From: Paraburkholderia acidicola
Lineage (GTDB): Bacteria > Pseudomonadota > Gammaproteobacteria > Burkholderiales > Burkholderiaceae
Reading direction: 5' to 3'
Assembly (NCBI RefSeq): GCF_002362315.1
Contig: NZ_MTZV01000006.1
Span: 1,054,001-1,118,000, forward strand
Length of the DNA stretch: 64,000 nt
Part shown: positions 1-8,484 of the stretch, one piece after another
Numbering within the stretch: the first letter of the stretch is position 1
Layout: the number at the start of each line of letters is the position of its first letter
The notes under the pieces: model-generated
What the model was told of the DNA's origin: nothing
Databases searched by the model: none
The model's input: only the letters and a program-made list of their open reading frames with translations
Position numbers and translations under genes: made by a program

Positions 1-39
1 TGGCGCGAAAGTAGCAAACATGGCAGGCAAGACGACCAT

Positions 40-510
40 TCATCTAGATACCGAACCAAACCCAAATCTGGAGCATCGCGCTCGAAGCGCATATTTAGCT
101 TCTTCTATTCCTTGTGCTCCCGCAGCACAATACCAGTACTCCGCCTTGCAGTAATTTGGCGTGACTCCGTCGCCACGTGCATACATATACCCAGTAATGA
201 ACGTAGCCTCTACGTCACCGCGAGCGGCGGCTGTTTCGAAGTGGTGCAACGCTCTAGTGGGATCTCTTCGGCCATTTTTCCCTCGAAAATCTGCGACGCC
301 AAGGGAAAACGGATCGGAACCCGGAGTATTAGCATCGCTTCTGAGCGAGATCATCGTCTCGACATCCTGCGATGTCCCTATCGAACGTAACAACTTCGCG
401 TCCGACGCACATGAATGCGTGGAACTCTCTTTTGCCTGACAGAGGTTATAAGCGCCGATCGAAAAAACCAACATTGCCCAAACAAACACTCTGCCGACAT
501 TCTTGTGCAT
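40..510 (-). CDS. Sel1-repeat secreted protein
   Basis: About 156 residues, starting at an ATG at 510 that directly precedes a basic, hydrophobic segment (HKNVGRVFVWAMLVFSIGA) ending near a Cys; this looks like a signal peptide, so export is likely. The C-terminal half carries Sel1/TPR-like repeats with the typical A-x-x-x-F-x-x-A-A-x-x-G-x-x-x-A spacing followed by G-x-x-Y-x-x-G-x-G-V. Such proteins act as protein-protein adaptors, often in the periplasm. A longer reading frame extends upstream to 786, but it contains no domain and would put the signal peptide in the middle. The gene is GC-poorer than the window average and has no evident link to the antibiotic genes; it probably marks the left edge of the locus. 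Confidence 0.6.
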   Translation of the reverse strand: MHKNVGRVFVWAMLVFSIGAYNLCQAKESSTHSCASDAKLLRSIGTSQDVETMISLRSDANTPGSDPFSLGVADFRGKNGRRDPTRALHHFETAAARGDVEATFITGYMYARGDGVTPNYCKAEYWYCAAGAQGIEEAKYALRARCSRFGFGSVSR

Positions 511-826
511 ATAAGTATTTCTGAAGTATGAAAATCCGGTCGAATTTCTCCGCATCTTCGGGACACATTGGCGAACCGGTTTTTCGCTCGAGTTTCCGAC
601 GCAGTAAGCAGCGATCTGGGGAGCGTTGAAGGAAGTCCATTCGGCATTGGGTCGCCCGTATTCGAGCGGCGGCCGATGGCTATTGTCAGTTTGACTATTG
701 ATTCGCGCCCTGGCTTTGATAACGATGTACCAGGCATAAATCGGGGCAAGAGGTAGATCGCGGTAAAGCAATGTTGTGTTCTCCATCGCGTGATCTTACC
801 CGACCCTCCCGGCTACGCGATAGTGA
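511..826. other. Intergenic region
   Basis: About 316 bases between the Sel1 gene start and the end of the transporter gene. It is moderately AT-rich. I see no convincing gene. It should hold the promoter of the Sel1 gene and any terminator of the carbapenem-side transcript, but no clear hairpin with a U-tract is visible. Confidence 0.4.
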
Positions 827-1795
827 CTATTTCTCGACACGTCCCAGTGTGCGCGAATGGCTCATTTCACGCGACTTTCTGAGCACGACAACGTTGAGCC
901 CAATGACAACAGAAAAGAGGCCGATAATTTGCCTTTCTGTAATCGCCTCACCGAGAAATAGTGCGGCCAATGCACTGGCAAATGCCGGGATCAGGCAGTT
1001 GAATTGAGCCCCTGTTACTCTCCCAACGCGCTCAATACCTCGGTCATAAAGCGCATAAGCCACCACTGAAGCCGGAATACCCAGATATAGAAGCTGGGCA
1101 CCGCTGCGCAGAGTCGGTACGGAGGTACCGCCAACCGCTACGTCGTAAAGGAAGAACGGTAGCAACACAGCCGACGATACGAATGCCATACAGAACATCG
1201 TGGTCATCGGCGATAGCCCCTCGCAGCGCGTGACACGCATCGAGTAGAACGACCAGCACAGCATCGCCGCGACGGCTGCGGCGATACCCGCCCAGGACAA
1301 AGCGTCGCGCGACGCTGCGGGACCATTTCCGTGGCAGACCAGCCAGACGCCCACGAGCCCGAGCGCAATTCCCAGCATGACCGTCGGCGCGGGCCATGCG
1401 CGACGCAGGAACGCTTCCGCCACCGTCACGGTGACGGGCGTCATACCGATGATCACCGCGACCTCGCTCGCCGGCATCCTTGCGAGCGCGTAGTACTGCA
1501 GCAAGTGGTAGCCCGCCATCCCGCAGATGCCACCCATCACAAGCCGGCTTATGTTGCGCCGGACGTACTTCAGTTCCGCGCCGATTTCCTTGAAGTTGAT
1601 GAGGTAGAAGCAGATGCACGCCATACACCAACGATAGAACGTGAGCTGGAGCGGGTCGTACAGGTGGCGAAGATCGCGACCGATGACCGCGTTGCCCGCC
1701 CATGCCAATGTTGCCAGCACGAGGCCCGCGCACGGCAACAGCAAATGGCGCGTTGCCGGCGCAAACGCGGCATTCGAAATGCGATGGTCAGACAT
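827..1795 (-). CDS. EamA/DMT-family transporter
   Basis: The 322-residue product has about ten hydrophobic segments arranged as two EamA (drug/metabolite transporter) repeats, beginning with LLLPCAGLVLATLAWAGNAV and repeating the fold after the middle loop. The family exports amino acids, metabolites or drugs across the inner membrane. The gene is last in the minus-strand carbapenem block, 188 bp downstream of carB and separated from it by a strong inverted repeat. From position I infer that it may export the carbapenem or handle proline or glutamate. Known car clusters do not typically include an EamA gene, so it could also be an unrelated neighbour. The ribosome-binding site is weak. Confidence 0.8.
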   Translation of the reverse strand: MSDHRISNAAFAPATRHLLLPCAGLVLATLAWAGNAVIGRDLRHLYDPLQLTFYRWCMACICFYLINFKEIGAELKYVRRNISRLVMGGICGMAGYHLLQYYALARMPASEVAVIIGMTPVTVTVAEAFLRRAWPAPTVMLGIALGLVGVWLVCHGNGPAASRDALSWAGIAAAVAAMLCWSFYSMRVTRCEGLSPMTTMFCMAFVSSAVLLPFFLYDVAVGGTSVPTLRSGAQLLYLGIPASVVAYALYDRGIERVGRVTGAQFNCLIPAFASALAALFLGEAITERQIIGLFSVVIGLNVVVLRKSREMSHSRTLGRVEK

Positions 1796-1905
1796 AGTCT
1801 CGTGCTTGCTTATGGGTTTTGCTTGCCTGGATATTGCAGCCAGGGCGCTTGAATACGTCTACCCCGAACCAGCCATTGCGGGAAATACGCTTTGGCTCAC
1901 AAGAT

Positions 1906-1968
1906 GTCGCCGCGATGGGCCTCACTCGTTTCAGGCACAGACTACAACGAGTGGGCCATCGCGGCGAC
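1906..1968. terminator. Long imperfect inverted repeat after carB
   Basis: Left arm 1906-1930 and right arm 1946-1968 are near-perfect reverse complements. They share a 13-bp GC-rich block (GTCGCCGCGATGG) and a second ACTCGTT block, with a 2-base bulge and a 15-base loop. The repeat begins 15 bp past the carB stop codon on the minus strand. No long U-tract follows, so intrinsic termination would be inefficient. It could be a terminator or attenuator that lowers expression of the EamA gene, an RNA 3'-end stabiliser, or a protein-binding site. Confidence 0.55.
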
Positions 1969-1982
1969 ACGCAAGGGACCCG

Positions 1983-2771
1983 TTATTGCACAGCGACCGC
2001 GTCCTCGTACTTGGTTCCGAGCACACGCGCAAAGTGACGCTGCGCACTGCGATCGGAGAAGGAAGCCCTGTGGACAGCCTTCGATCTGTCGGCGGATTCA
2101 TACAGCAGGTCGACCAGACCTTGTCCGACAGCCGCTTTCGTCGATTTGTAGGAAGCACGCGGGTACGACGCCAGTTGACGCGCAATGGCTATCGCACGCG
2201 TGAGCAGCTGGTCCGGCTCGACGATCTCGTTGATGAAACCGTAGTCCTGCGCCCGTGCGGCGGAGATACCGTCGCACTCGTAGATGATTTTCTGCATCGT
2301 ACTGAAGCCAAGAACGTAGTTCAAAATCGTGCCGCCCATCGAACAACCGATGCCATGTCTGAGTTCCGGCATACGGAACTCAGCCTGCGACGACGCGACA
2401 CGCCAGTCAAACATGAGCGCAAACTGAAAGCCCATGCCAATTGCGTAGTTGTCCACCGCGGCAACGGTCGGCTTCGACACGCGCAGCGCCGACGCATAGA
2501 GGTCAGTCACGCGATCGATCCATCGATCGACATCGGCACCGCCCGACAGGTTCTTGACCTCGTTGAAGTCACCGCCCGCGCTAAACGAGCGGCCCTCGCC
2601 ACCCGTCACGACGATCGCCGCCACGCTAGGATCCGCGTCCGCTTCGCGCAGCGCCTGCTTGATGTCATCTTCAAGCGCGGCACTGAATGGGTTGTTGCGG
2701 CTCTCGTGGTTCAGCGTGATGACGCGAATGCCGTCGTCGTTCACAATCTTCACTAGCTTTTGCTCACTCAT
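1983..2771 (-). CDS. carB: Carboxymethylproline synthase (CarB)
   Basis: A 262-residue crotonase-superfamily enzyme. CarB condenses malonyl-CoA-derived enolate with L-pyrroline-5-carboxylate/glutamate semialdehyde to make (2S,5S)-carboxymethylproline, the first committed carbapenem intermediate. The sequence closely matches Pectobacterium CarB as I remember it: SFSAGGDFNEVK oxyanion-hole region, YAIGMGFQFALMFD, and MPELRHGIGCS with the catalytic-region Glu at residue 136. The ATG at 2771 overlaps the carA stop codon (ATGA), and AGGAGG lies just upstream, inside carA. This decides the start over longer in-frame options. Ordinary enoyl-CoA hydratases lack these CarB-specific stretches. Confidence 0.95.
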   Translation of the reverse strand: MSEQKLVKIVNDDGIRVITLNHESRNNPFSAALEDDIKQALREADADPSVAAIVVTGGEGRSFSAGGDFNEVKNLSGGADVDRWIDRVTDLYASALRVSKPTVAAVDNYAIGMGFQFALMFDWRVASSQAEFRMPELRHGIGCSMGGTILNYVLGFSTMQKIIYECDGISAARAQDYGFINEIVEPDQLLTRAIAIARQLASYPRASYKSTKAAVGQGLVDLLYESADRSKAVHRASFSDRSAQRHFARVLGTKYEDAVAVQ

Positions 2772-4258
2772 TTCAGACTTCCTCCTGGCGTAGCGTGACC
2801 ATTCAAGTAGGACATGTACTTCTCGTAGCAATAAATCGTTTTCTGCTTGTAGTCCTTGACGTCCGCACCAATGTGGTCGGCAAAGATGGCATTCACCGAT
2901 GAGCCCTCGTGGATGCCGATCTTCTTGCGCCAGACGATGCTGGCCGGCAACAGATCGCATTCCTCCGCGCACTCGCGCAAAGCGATCTTCACGTCGCGAT
3001 CGGACAACTTCAGTTGCGGCGCGAGACTCGCAGCAAAGCCGATGACAGCGGGCCGCCAGAACGGGTGCTGCACATCGAGCCCGAACGCCGCAGCCCCGAA
3101 CGGCGAGAATTCACCAGTCCAGCGGGTGCGATAAATCTGCGACCAGAGCCGTGCATTGATGCTTTCGAAAGCGTCGTGTCGATCGAGTACGCCGCCAAAC
3201 AGCAGATCGGAACCGTAGCCGGTAACGACTCGCGCCTGCTCCGTACCGACGCTGCGGTAGAAACACATCAAGGTTGACTGGATCTCGGCGGACAACCCGT
3301 CGAAGATCTCATTGTGAAAAATCGCCTGATCGATGCCGTCGATGATCTCCTGCGACGAGAAGTCGATCTCTCTGTGCTGGGTATTCAGGTGATCCGCGAC
3401 GATGCGTGCGAACGGGAATTCGTTGCTACGGCCCGTTCCGAGCGCGAACGTTTCGATATCCGTCCGTTTTCTCGATGCAAGCGACGTCACCATGCTCGAA
3501 TCCAGCCCACCGGAAAGCGGTACGAAGATCCGGCTATCGGTATCGACTGAAGACTGGACCGTCGCTGTCAGCAGCTCTGCCATCCAGCGTTTGGCTTCAG
3601 CCGGCGGGAGATCCTGCGCGATGGTGAGGCGGGGAACGTGGTAGGTGCTCGTGTTCGTCGTTGCGTGACCTGCGCCGTCCTGAGAGAGTCTCATGGACGA
3701 ACCTGGCTTGAGACGCACGGCGTTATCGATGGGCAGATAGTCGTCGGGCCGGTTGTCCGATTCGACGACGGCCTGCACCGGACGGAAGCGGAACACGCCC
3801 GGTTCGATCTGACCGATGTGCTTCAACTCCGACGTGAGCCAGAGGTGACGCCCGTACACGACATGAAGCGGCTGCATGCCTAGCGCGTCGTTGGCGGCAA
3901 AGACGGTGTCTTCGGTGAACTCGAGATAATTGAACGGGCCTTCGACGAGCGCAAACGCCGCCGTGCCGAGTGCTGTGTACAAGATCCGGAACACCTGCGC
4001 GAGGGAGGCCGTTACGGCATCGCTGTTGAACACCGTCGCCACTGAACGCAGCGTGGTCAGGTTCGTCGGCGAACCGAGGACGACACATACGCGTCGATCA
4101 ACAACATCGACCCGGCCTTCGGACGATACGCCAGGTAACGAGCGCACCAGTATTTCCCAGCCTCTGGCGTCGATGACCTGCCAGCCCTGACTGCCGATCT
4201 GGTCGCGAGCCACCACACTTCCAGCAACCTGCCGACGTGCAATGATGGAATAGGTCAC
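2768..4258 (-). CDS. carA: Carbapenam synthetase (CarA)
   Basis: A 496-residue homologue of asparagine synthetase B and beta-lactam synthetase. CarA adenylates carboxymethylproline with ATP and closes the four-membered ring to carbapenam-3-carboxylate. The N-terminal Ntn-like domain (about 1-215) lacks the N-terminal catalytic Cys of glutaminases, as expected. The C-terminal synthetase domain has the PP-loop SGGLDSS at 249-255, NEIFDGLSAEIQS at 316-328, and residues Tyr348, Glu383 and Lys446 (in VWRKKIGIHEG). These match the catalytic Tyr345/Glu380/Lys443 of Pectobacterium CarA with a constant offset of three. Translation starts at GTG (4258) behind AGAGGA, 20 bp downstream of the glutamate kinase gene, and is coupled to carB by a 4-bp overlap. 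Confidence 0.96.
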   Translation of the reverse strand: MTYSIIARRQVAGSVVARDQIGSQGWQVIDARGWEILVRSLPGVSSEGRVDVVDRRVCVVLGSPTNLTTLRSVATVFNSDAVTASLAQVFRILYTALGTAAFALVEGPFNYLEFTEDTVFAANDALGMQPLHVVYGRHLWLTSELKHIGQIEPGVFRFRPVQAVVESDNRPDDYLPIDNAVRLKPGSSMRLSQDGAGHATTNTSTYHVPRLTIAQDLPPAEAKRWMAELLTATVQSSVDTDSRIFVPLSGGLDSSMVTSLASRKRTDIETFALGTGRSNEFPFARIVADHLNTQHREIDFSSQEIIDGIDQAIFHNEIFDGLSAEIQSTLMCFYRSVGTEQARVVTGYGSDLLFGGVLDRHDAFESINARLWSQIYRTRWTGEFSPFGAAAFGLDVQHPFWRPAVIGFAASLAPQLKLSDRDVKIALRECAEECDLLPASIVWRKKIGIHEGSSVNAIFADHIGADVKDYKQKTIYCYEKYMSYLNGHATPGGSLK

Positions 4259-4278
4259 AATCGATAGTCCTCTTCAAG

Positions 4279-5088
4279 TTAGGCGTTAATAATTGTTGGT
4301 GTGCGGTCCACTGCTGTCTCCGGCATGATCCAGGTGCCGAGCCGCTCTCCGTCGACGATGCGTTGAAGTTTGCGGGGAGCGTAGTTCGTGATGACAGTGA
4401 CGGCGCCATGTTCAGCCGCGATCTGTGCGGCGAGTATCTTCGACTTCATGCCGCCGGTACCGGTGGCGGTGGGAATGTCGGACGCGGCTGCAAGCAATTG
4501 CTCGTCCCATGCGCCGATCGTCTCGAAGAGGCGTGCCTGAGGATGAACGCGCGGATCGGCTTCGTACACGCCCGGGCGGTCCGTAAAGATCACCAGCTTC
4601 GACACGTTAAGCAGCGCCGCGAGCGCTGCGCTGAGTTCATCGTTGCTCGGGAACCCGCGTCCCCCGGACGTCACATCGTTTTCGTTGATCAACACAATCG
4701 CGTCGCTGCAGGACAGCGATGTGATCGTGCCGATAAGCTGGGCACGCGTGTGCTGACACAGGAAGTCTTCGTGCTTCAGAAGTATCTGTGCCAACGAGTA
4801 GCTGTGCGACGAAAGACAATCGGCGAATGCACTCATCAAGCGAATCTGCCCCACCGCGGCGAAACCTTCGCGGGTAGCCGACACGCAGCAGTCGGTGCGA
4901 CGAACCGGCACACCGAGTTGCACTGCGCCGGACGTGACCACGATCGGGTACTGGCCGCGTTCGCGCAGCTGTTTTAGTTCGTCGCAAAGCGCGGCAATCA
5001 CAGCGCGGTTCGGGTGACCTCCGCTCGTTAGCGTGCTCGACCCGAGTTTGATGACGATACTCGGAGCTTCCTGTGCTTTATTTGACAC
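4279..5088 (-). CDS. proB: Glutamate 5-kinase homologue without PUA domain
   Basis: A 269-residue amino-acid kinase with VIKLGSSTLT (nucleotide/substrate loop), VTSGAVQLG, NENDVTSGG and the GTGGMKSK motif of ProB-type glutamate 5-kinases. It phosphorylates glutamate to glutamyl-5-phosphate, the route to glutamate semialdehyde/pyrroline-5-carboxylate, which is the CarB substrate. The E. coli enzyme is 367 residues with a C-terminal PUA domain; this one ends after the kinase domain. The start is GTG (5088) behind GAGGG. It sits 20 bp upstream of carA. I infer a dedicated precursor-supply enzyme replacing CarD of known carbapenem clusters. No proA is seen in the window, so the housekeeping reductase would be borrowed. 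Whether it has lost proline feedback cannot be read from the sequence alone. Confidence 0.9.
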   Translation of the reverse strand: MSNKAQEAPSIVIKLGSSTLTSGGHPNRAVIAALCDELKQLRERGQYPIVVTSGAVQLGVPVRRTDCCVSATREGFAAVGQIRLMSAFADCLSSHSYSLAQILLKHEDFLCQHTRAQLIGTITSLSCSDAIVLINENDVTSGGRGFPSNDELSAALAALLNVSKLVIFTDRPGVYEADPRVHPQARLFETIGAWDEQLLAAASDIPTATGTGGMKSKILAAQIAAEHGAVTVITNYAPRKLQRIVDGERLGTWIMPETAVDRTPTIINA

Positions 5089-5136
5089 CGTTGCCCTCTG
5101 TATACTTTTGTTTCAGCACGAAATGGTGCCAATCGC

Positions 5137-5162
5137 GTTGGTACACGCGCACGTGTGTTAAC
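5137..5162. promoter_or_regulatory. Inverted repeat in carC-proB spacer
   Basis: This lies within the gene-free 308-bp spacer 5089-5396. Arms 5137-5147 (GTTGGTACACG) and 5152-5162 (CGTGTGTTAAC) match at 8 of 11 positions around a 4-bp centre, about 50 bp upstream of the glutamate kinase start. The size and symmetry resemble a dimeric-regulator site; a LuxR-family gene lies nearby. I found no convincing -35/-10 pair: the TATACA at 5099-5104 is too close to the start codon to be its -10. The long spacer suggests proB-carA-carB may be expressed separately from carC. Confidence 0.4.
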
Positions 5163-5396
5163 AGGGTGTTTCCGCGGCATGCTTCTGGAACGAAGCGGAT
5201 ATGACGACCCACTGAATCGCCATGCCGTCACTGATACGACGTTGACACCTCGCTCTGAAAAGCAAGCTGCGCATTCTGCAAAGCCGATTGAATCAACCAC
5301 TCGTTTTTCTGGTCGGAGACTGGCAACAGCCCGGGCGCAGGAGCGATCCGCAACAACGAATCGCCCGGCACCCCGGCTTTGCTACGGCATCCTCAC

Positions 5397-6263
5397 TCAA
5401 CCCAGGCCGATGTCCTTCACCGGGCCGCCCGTCGCCGTGTCGGCAGTCTGGCCACGCCAAAGGGTTCTCTCAATCGCCGCGTCGTTGAACTCTTCACGCT
5501 CGTGAATGCTCCGACGGTTGTCCGATATGAGCAGGTCACCTTCACGCCAGTAATGCGTGTACGTATAGCGCGGATTCTTGAAAAACTGCGACAGCTCGCG
5601 GAAGAATTTCTTGGTTTCGAACGGCGTGAAACCCACAATTCTGGACTCCCAACTGGCCGGCTGATCATCATCGAACGGAAAATAAACCAGCATTTTCCTG
5701 ACCCATCCCAGATCGGTGAATACCGGTACCTTGAACCATCCGTCCGGAGAGACATTCGCGTAGTAACCGCGCTCAGTCACCCGCACTTCGAACGTTTCCT
5801 GTTCGAGCACATCGCGCAGATGGCTGGGCATCTCCTCAATGGCCAGCACATGGTCTGTCATCAAGGTGGCGCCGCGGAAACGCATGTTCTTGATGCTGGC
5901 GCCATAGAGGAACACGATGTCTACCTGACTGAGCAGCAATCCCCCGTCCGCGTGAAATGGCAGTTGACCTCGACCGGTTACGATCTTGCGTTTGTCGCCG
6001 TCGAGTTCCAGTGTGTCCCGATAGCCATAACCCACCTTCTCCCGGTCATTGACGTAGGCGACGATATGCCCAAACTGGGAATACATCTTCAGAAAATCCT
6101 GCTTGCTCAGCTCGAGGCCTCTGACCAATGCGAATCCCTTCTGCTTGAGGATTTCCTTGATTTCCTCGGGTTCCGTATTGAGAAACACGTCACGATTCAG
6201 ATGGGTTCCGAATCCAGAAGCAAGAAAGGACTCTTTCTCGAACAAATTTACTCGCTTATCCAT
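5397..6263 (-). CDS. carC: Carbapenem synthase, Fe/2OG oxygenase (CarC)
   Basis: A 288-residue member of the TauD/clavaminate-synthase fold. CarC epimerises carbapenam C5 and desaturates C2-C3 to give carbapen-2-em-3-carboxylate. It is very similar to Pectobacterium CarC: KIVTGRGQLPFHADGGLLLS, GWFKVPVFTDLGWVRKML, and the iron ligands His104, Asp106 (HAD) and His254 (SIHEREEFND), followed by conserved arginines (266, 270) for 2-oxoglutarate. The ATG at 6263 follows GGAG. The C-terminus is about 12 residues longer than the Pectobacterium protein. The gene is noticeably AT-richer than the NRPS half of the window, which fits acquisition by transfer. It lies upstream of the kinase-carA-carB run instead of directly after carB. 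Confidence 0.96.
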   Translation of the reverse strand: MDKRVNLFEKESFLASGFGTHLNRDVFLNTEPEEIKEILKQKGFALVRGLELSKQDFLKMYSQFGHIVAYVNDREKVGYGYRDTLELDGDKRKIVTGRGQLPFHADGGLLLSQVDIVFLYGASIKNMRFRGATLMTDHVLAIEEMPSHLRDVLEQETFEVRVTERGYYANVSPDGWFKVPVFTDLGWVRKMLVYFPFDDDQPASWESRIVGFTPFETKKFFRELSQFFKNPRYTYTHYWREGDLLISDNRRSIHEREEFNDAAIERTLWRGQTADTATGGPVKDIGLG

Positions 6264-6581
6264 TCACATCTCCGTTCAGGGTCGCGTGGTACCTGATGGT
6301 AGCCACCGCACACAATCACACCGGGTTGGTCGCTTGTCTTTCTATTCAGAAAACGTTATTGCGTGGATTCCGCTGCTGCGAGTCGGGCTGACATTTGCAC
6401 ACAAAGGACGGGGCAGTTCCGTTGTTAATCGCCCGCTGCATTGCAGCGCAAGCTTCTTTCATCATCTGACTACGATTTTCTAATTCACCTTGTGCACCCT
6501 TGGTCAAAGCATATAACGGGCACCCCCGGTAAATCCTTAGATTACTTGCATGCTTAAGCGATGCATTGCTAGTTGATATGG
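6264..6581. promoter_or_regulatory. carC upstream region with palindrome
   Basis: 318 AT-rich bases between carC and the LuxR-family gene, with no gene visible. At 6434-6448 there is a 15-base perfect palindrome (CGCTGCA, T, TGCAGCG), about 170 bp upstream of the carC start. The spacer must carry the carC promoter, or a read-through from the regulator gene. I could not place a confident -35/-10 pair. Confidence 0.35.
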
Positions 6582-7595
6582 TTATATAGAACCGAGTAAT
6601 CCGTACGTCTGCGCCGCCCCTGCGCTCACGCGAATATGGCCGCAGCCCATTTTTACGTTGATTTGACGGAACAGCCGGTAAGCTTCACGCTCGGTAATAC
6701 TGAGTTCATGTGCAACATGGGCCGCGCTGCCGCCGCGACGGATCACACGAAGCGCTACAACCTCAGGCGTGCTCAGGGGAAATTGCTGTGCCGCTGTCTG
6801 CCGAAGTTGCATCACTCTCCACTCGAGCAGTTCGGCTGCCAGACCACGCAGGTTCTGACGGTTCTGCCAGATCAGATCTTCGCCTTCAGGCGATGGCATA
6901 TGCGAACTGACGTGAAGCAAACCAAACATCGGATCGCGACGGCGATGCGCAGGAAAGAACACATTACTGTTCAACCCGTAGACACCTGCTTTCTGTGCCA
7001 ACCAGTGTTCGTCGCGATACGGTTTGATATCCGAGCCACGCAGCGGCGCTGTTTCGTGCCTCGCATAATCGACAGCCGGGTCGTTTAGCACCCAGTGGTT
7101 ATGGACATAGGATTGCGTCCACGCGGGATGGCAGTGGGCAAGGATGACGTGGCTCTCGATCACCATATCCTGCTCACCAACGGTGATCCAGCGATACAGA
7201 CACTCCATTCCACCGTTGCTGGCGCAGATGCTGCGCATCAGGGCTAGCACTTCCAGTTCGTCCCGGCATTCGGAGACATGCGCCGGAAGAGCCGCAACCG
7301 GCACAGACGGTTGGCCAACCGAGCGGATCGTGGTGAGTACGCGGTTGTAGCTGTCGCGGAGCAGATCGATGTAGGGGTCGCTCTGCAGGAACGCCATGAG
7401 CTGGATCTCATTGCCCGCATCGAGCCGCTGGATAGTTCGCGCGCCGTCCCGGTCGATGAACACGCGTTCGAGCAGAAGGCCGTTGTCCTCGCAATCGATC
7501 AGACACAGTGCCACCCGGCCATCGTTCACCAACACTTCGCGAGTTTGCACCAGGCGCCGGTCCGACTCGCTTTCCGGCCAGACATCAAGTTTCAT
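6582..7595 (-). CDS. LuxR-family regulator with N-terminal extension
   Basis: 337 residues starting at an ATG at 7595 behind GGAG. Residues about 115-265 fit the acyl-homoserine-lactone-binding domain (W-x-x-x-Y, then LNDPAVDYA and a PLRGSD segment). The C-terminus (LSTPEVVALRVIRRGGSAAHVAHELSI onward) fits a LuxR helix-turn-helix. Family CarR in Pectobacterium is about 240 residues; here roughly 110 extra N-terminal residues precede the ligand domain and resemble nothing I recognise. No luxI is present in the window, so it is a solo or answers a distant synthase. Its position directly upstream of carC suggests control of carbapenem production. The helix-turn-helix is somewhat divergent. Confidence 0.8.
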   Translation of the reverse strand: MKLDVWPESESDRRLVQTREVLVNDGRVALCLIDCEDNGLLLERVFIDRDGARTIQRLDAGNEIQLMAFLQSDPYIDLLRDSYNRVLTTIRSVGQPSVPVAALPAHVSECRDELEVLALMRSICASNGGMECLYRWITVGEQDMVIESHVILAHCHPAWTQSYVHNHWVLNDPAVDYARHETAPLRGSDIKPYRDEHWLAQKAGVYGLNSNVFFPAHRRRDPMFGLLHVSSHMPSPEGEDLIWQNRQNLRGLAAELLEWRVMQLRQTAAQQFPLSTPEVVALRVIRRGGSAAHVAHELSITEREAYRLFRQINVKMGCGHIRVSAGAAQTYGLLGSI

Positions 7596-8484
7596 GCCCG
7601 CGCACTCCGGGCAGCACGCCCAGTCCGGCACGCAAAGGCACCCGAACTGGCATGTTCGGGGACGCGGTAACGCAATGAAGCAGCGGATATCCGGCGAAAA
7701 AATGGACGATGCGTAGTACCGTCGCGAGCACGTGGAAAATGTCCGGCACCCAACGCGACCGGTCCGACCTGGCGGATGAGTGCGGCCAGCACTCACCCGC
7801 GTGCGCGAGCTTCGACGTTTCCTTGATCATCGATATTGGGGTATTTACCTGGGGCAGTAGTGTCGACACGGACTGTGTCTGAGTCGTGCTTTCTACAATC
7901 CCACTATTCAGGTGTGCGATATAATTATGACAACGCAAATCAAGCTCAAGACCCAAGCTTCAACCGCCGCGCAACCGATACCTATCGAGCGCACTGTTGT
8001 GCCATCGCCGGTACCGTAATCATGAATTCGTCTTCACCCAATCGGCCGGGGCCGTGTGAAAACCCAAACGTATTAGGTTTTCGGATCTCGCCTTGCCCTT
8101 CTCGAGTTACCGCCGGGCCAACGGGCTAAAACGCCCATCTCCCGAAAATGAAAATCGTTCCGGCCTAATTGTTATGTTTGCGATGTTATCCGGCGTATAT
8201 TCCGCCTCTGGATTTATTGCGATCGATCGGTTATTTTCTATGCAAATTGAATAACATGCTTAGACTCTAATTTATGAGAGACGCATAGCTCGCAAAAATT
8301 ATAATGCTGTTTGAAGCCAGTGTAAATCACAAATTTAACGATCCTTATTGGAATGAATGAAGTCACGAAATCCCGTAGTTGTTTCCAAATGTAATAATGC
8401 TGAATGAGTAATTAGAACGCTTTGATTTGAAATATATGTCGTGGGGATATTGGGAATCATATGGCCGGCACCGGCTCGACGCAC
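7596..8484. other. Gene-free AT-rich region
   Basis: Nearly 900 bases without a convincing gene between the LuxR-family gene and an old transposase scrap. From about 8130 to 8460 the sequence is strongly AT-rich compared with the neighbouring coding DNA. Upstream of 7595 it should contain the regulator promoter. Open frames here lack ribosome-binding sites and family features. It separates the carbapenem block from the next cluster. Confidence 0.45.

Noticed and set aside
1983..2771. Ordinary enoyl-CoA hydratase instead of CarB
   Set aside because: CarB-specific stretches and coupling to carA make the carboxymethylproline synthase call far stronger.
2768..4258. Asparagine synthetase B
   Set aside because: No N-terminal catalytic Cys, and the CarA residues Tyr348, Glu383 and Lys446 are all present.
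5099..5104. TATACA as a -10 box for the glutamate kinase gene
   Set aside because: It is about 10 bp from the GTG start, so transcription would begin beyond the ribosome-binding site.
5379..6296. 305-residue plus-strand frame
   Set aside because: Antisense to carC over nearly its whole length; carC is beyond doubt.
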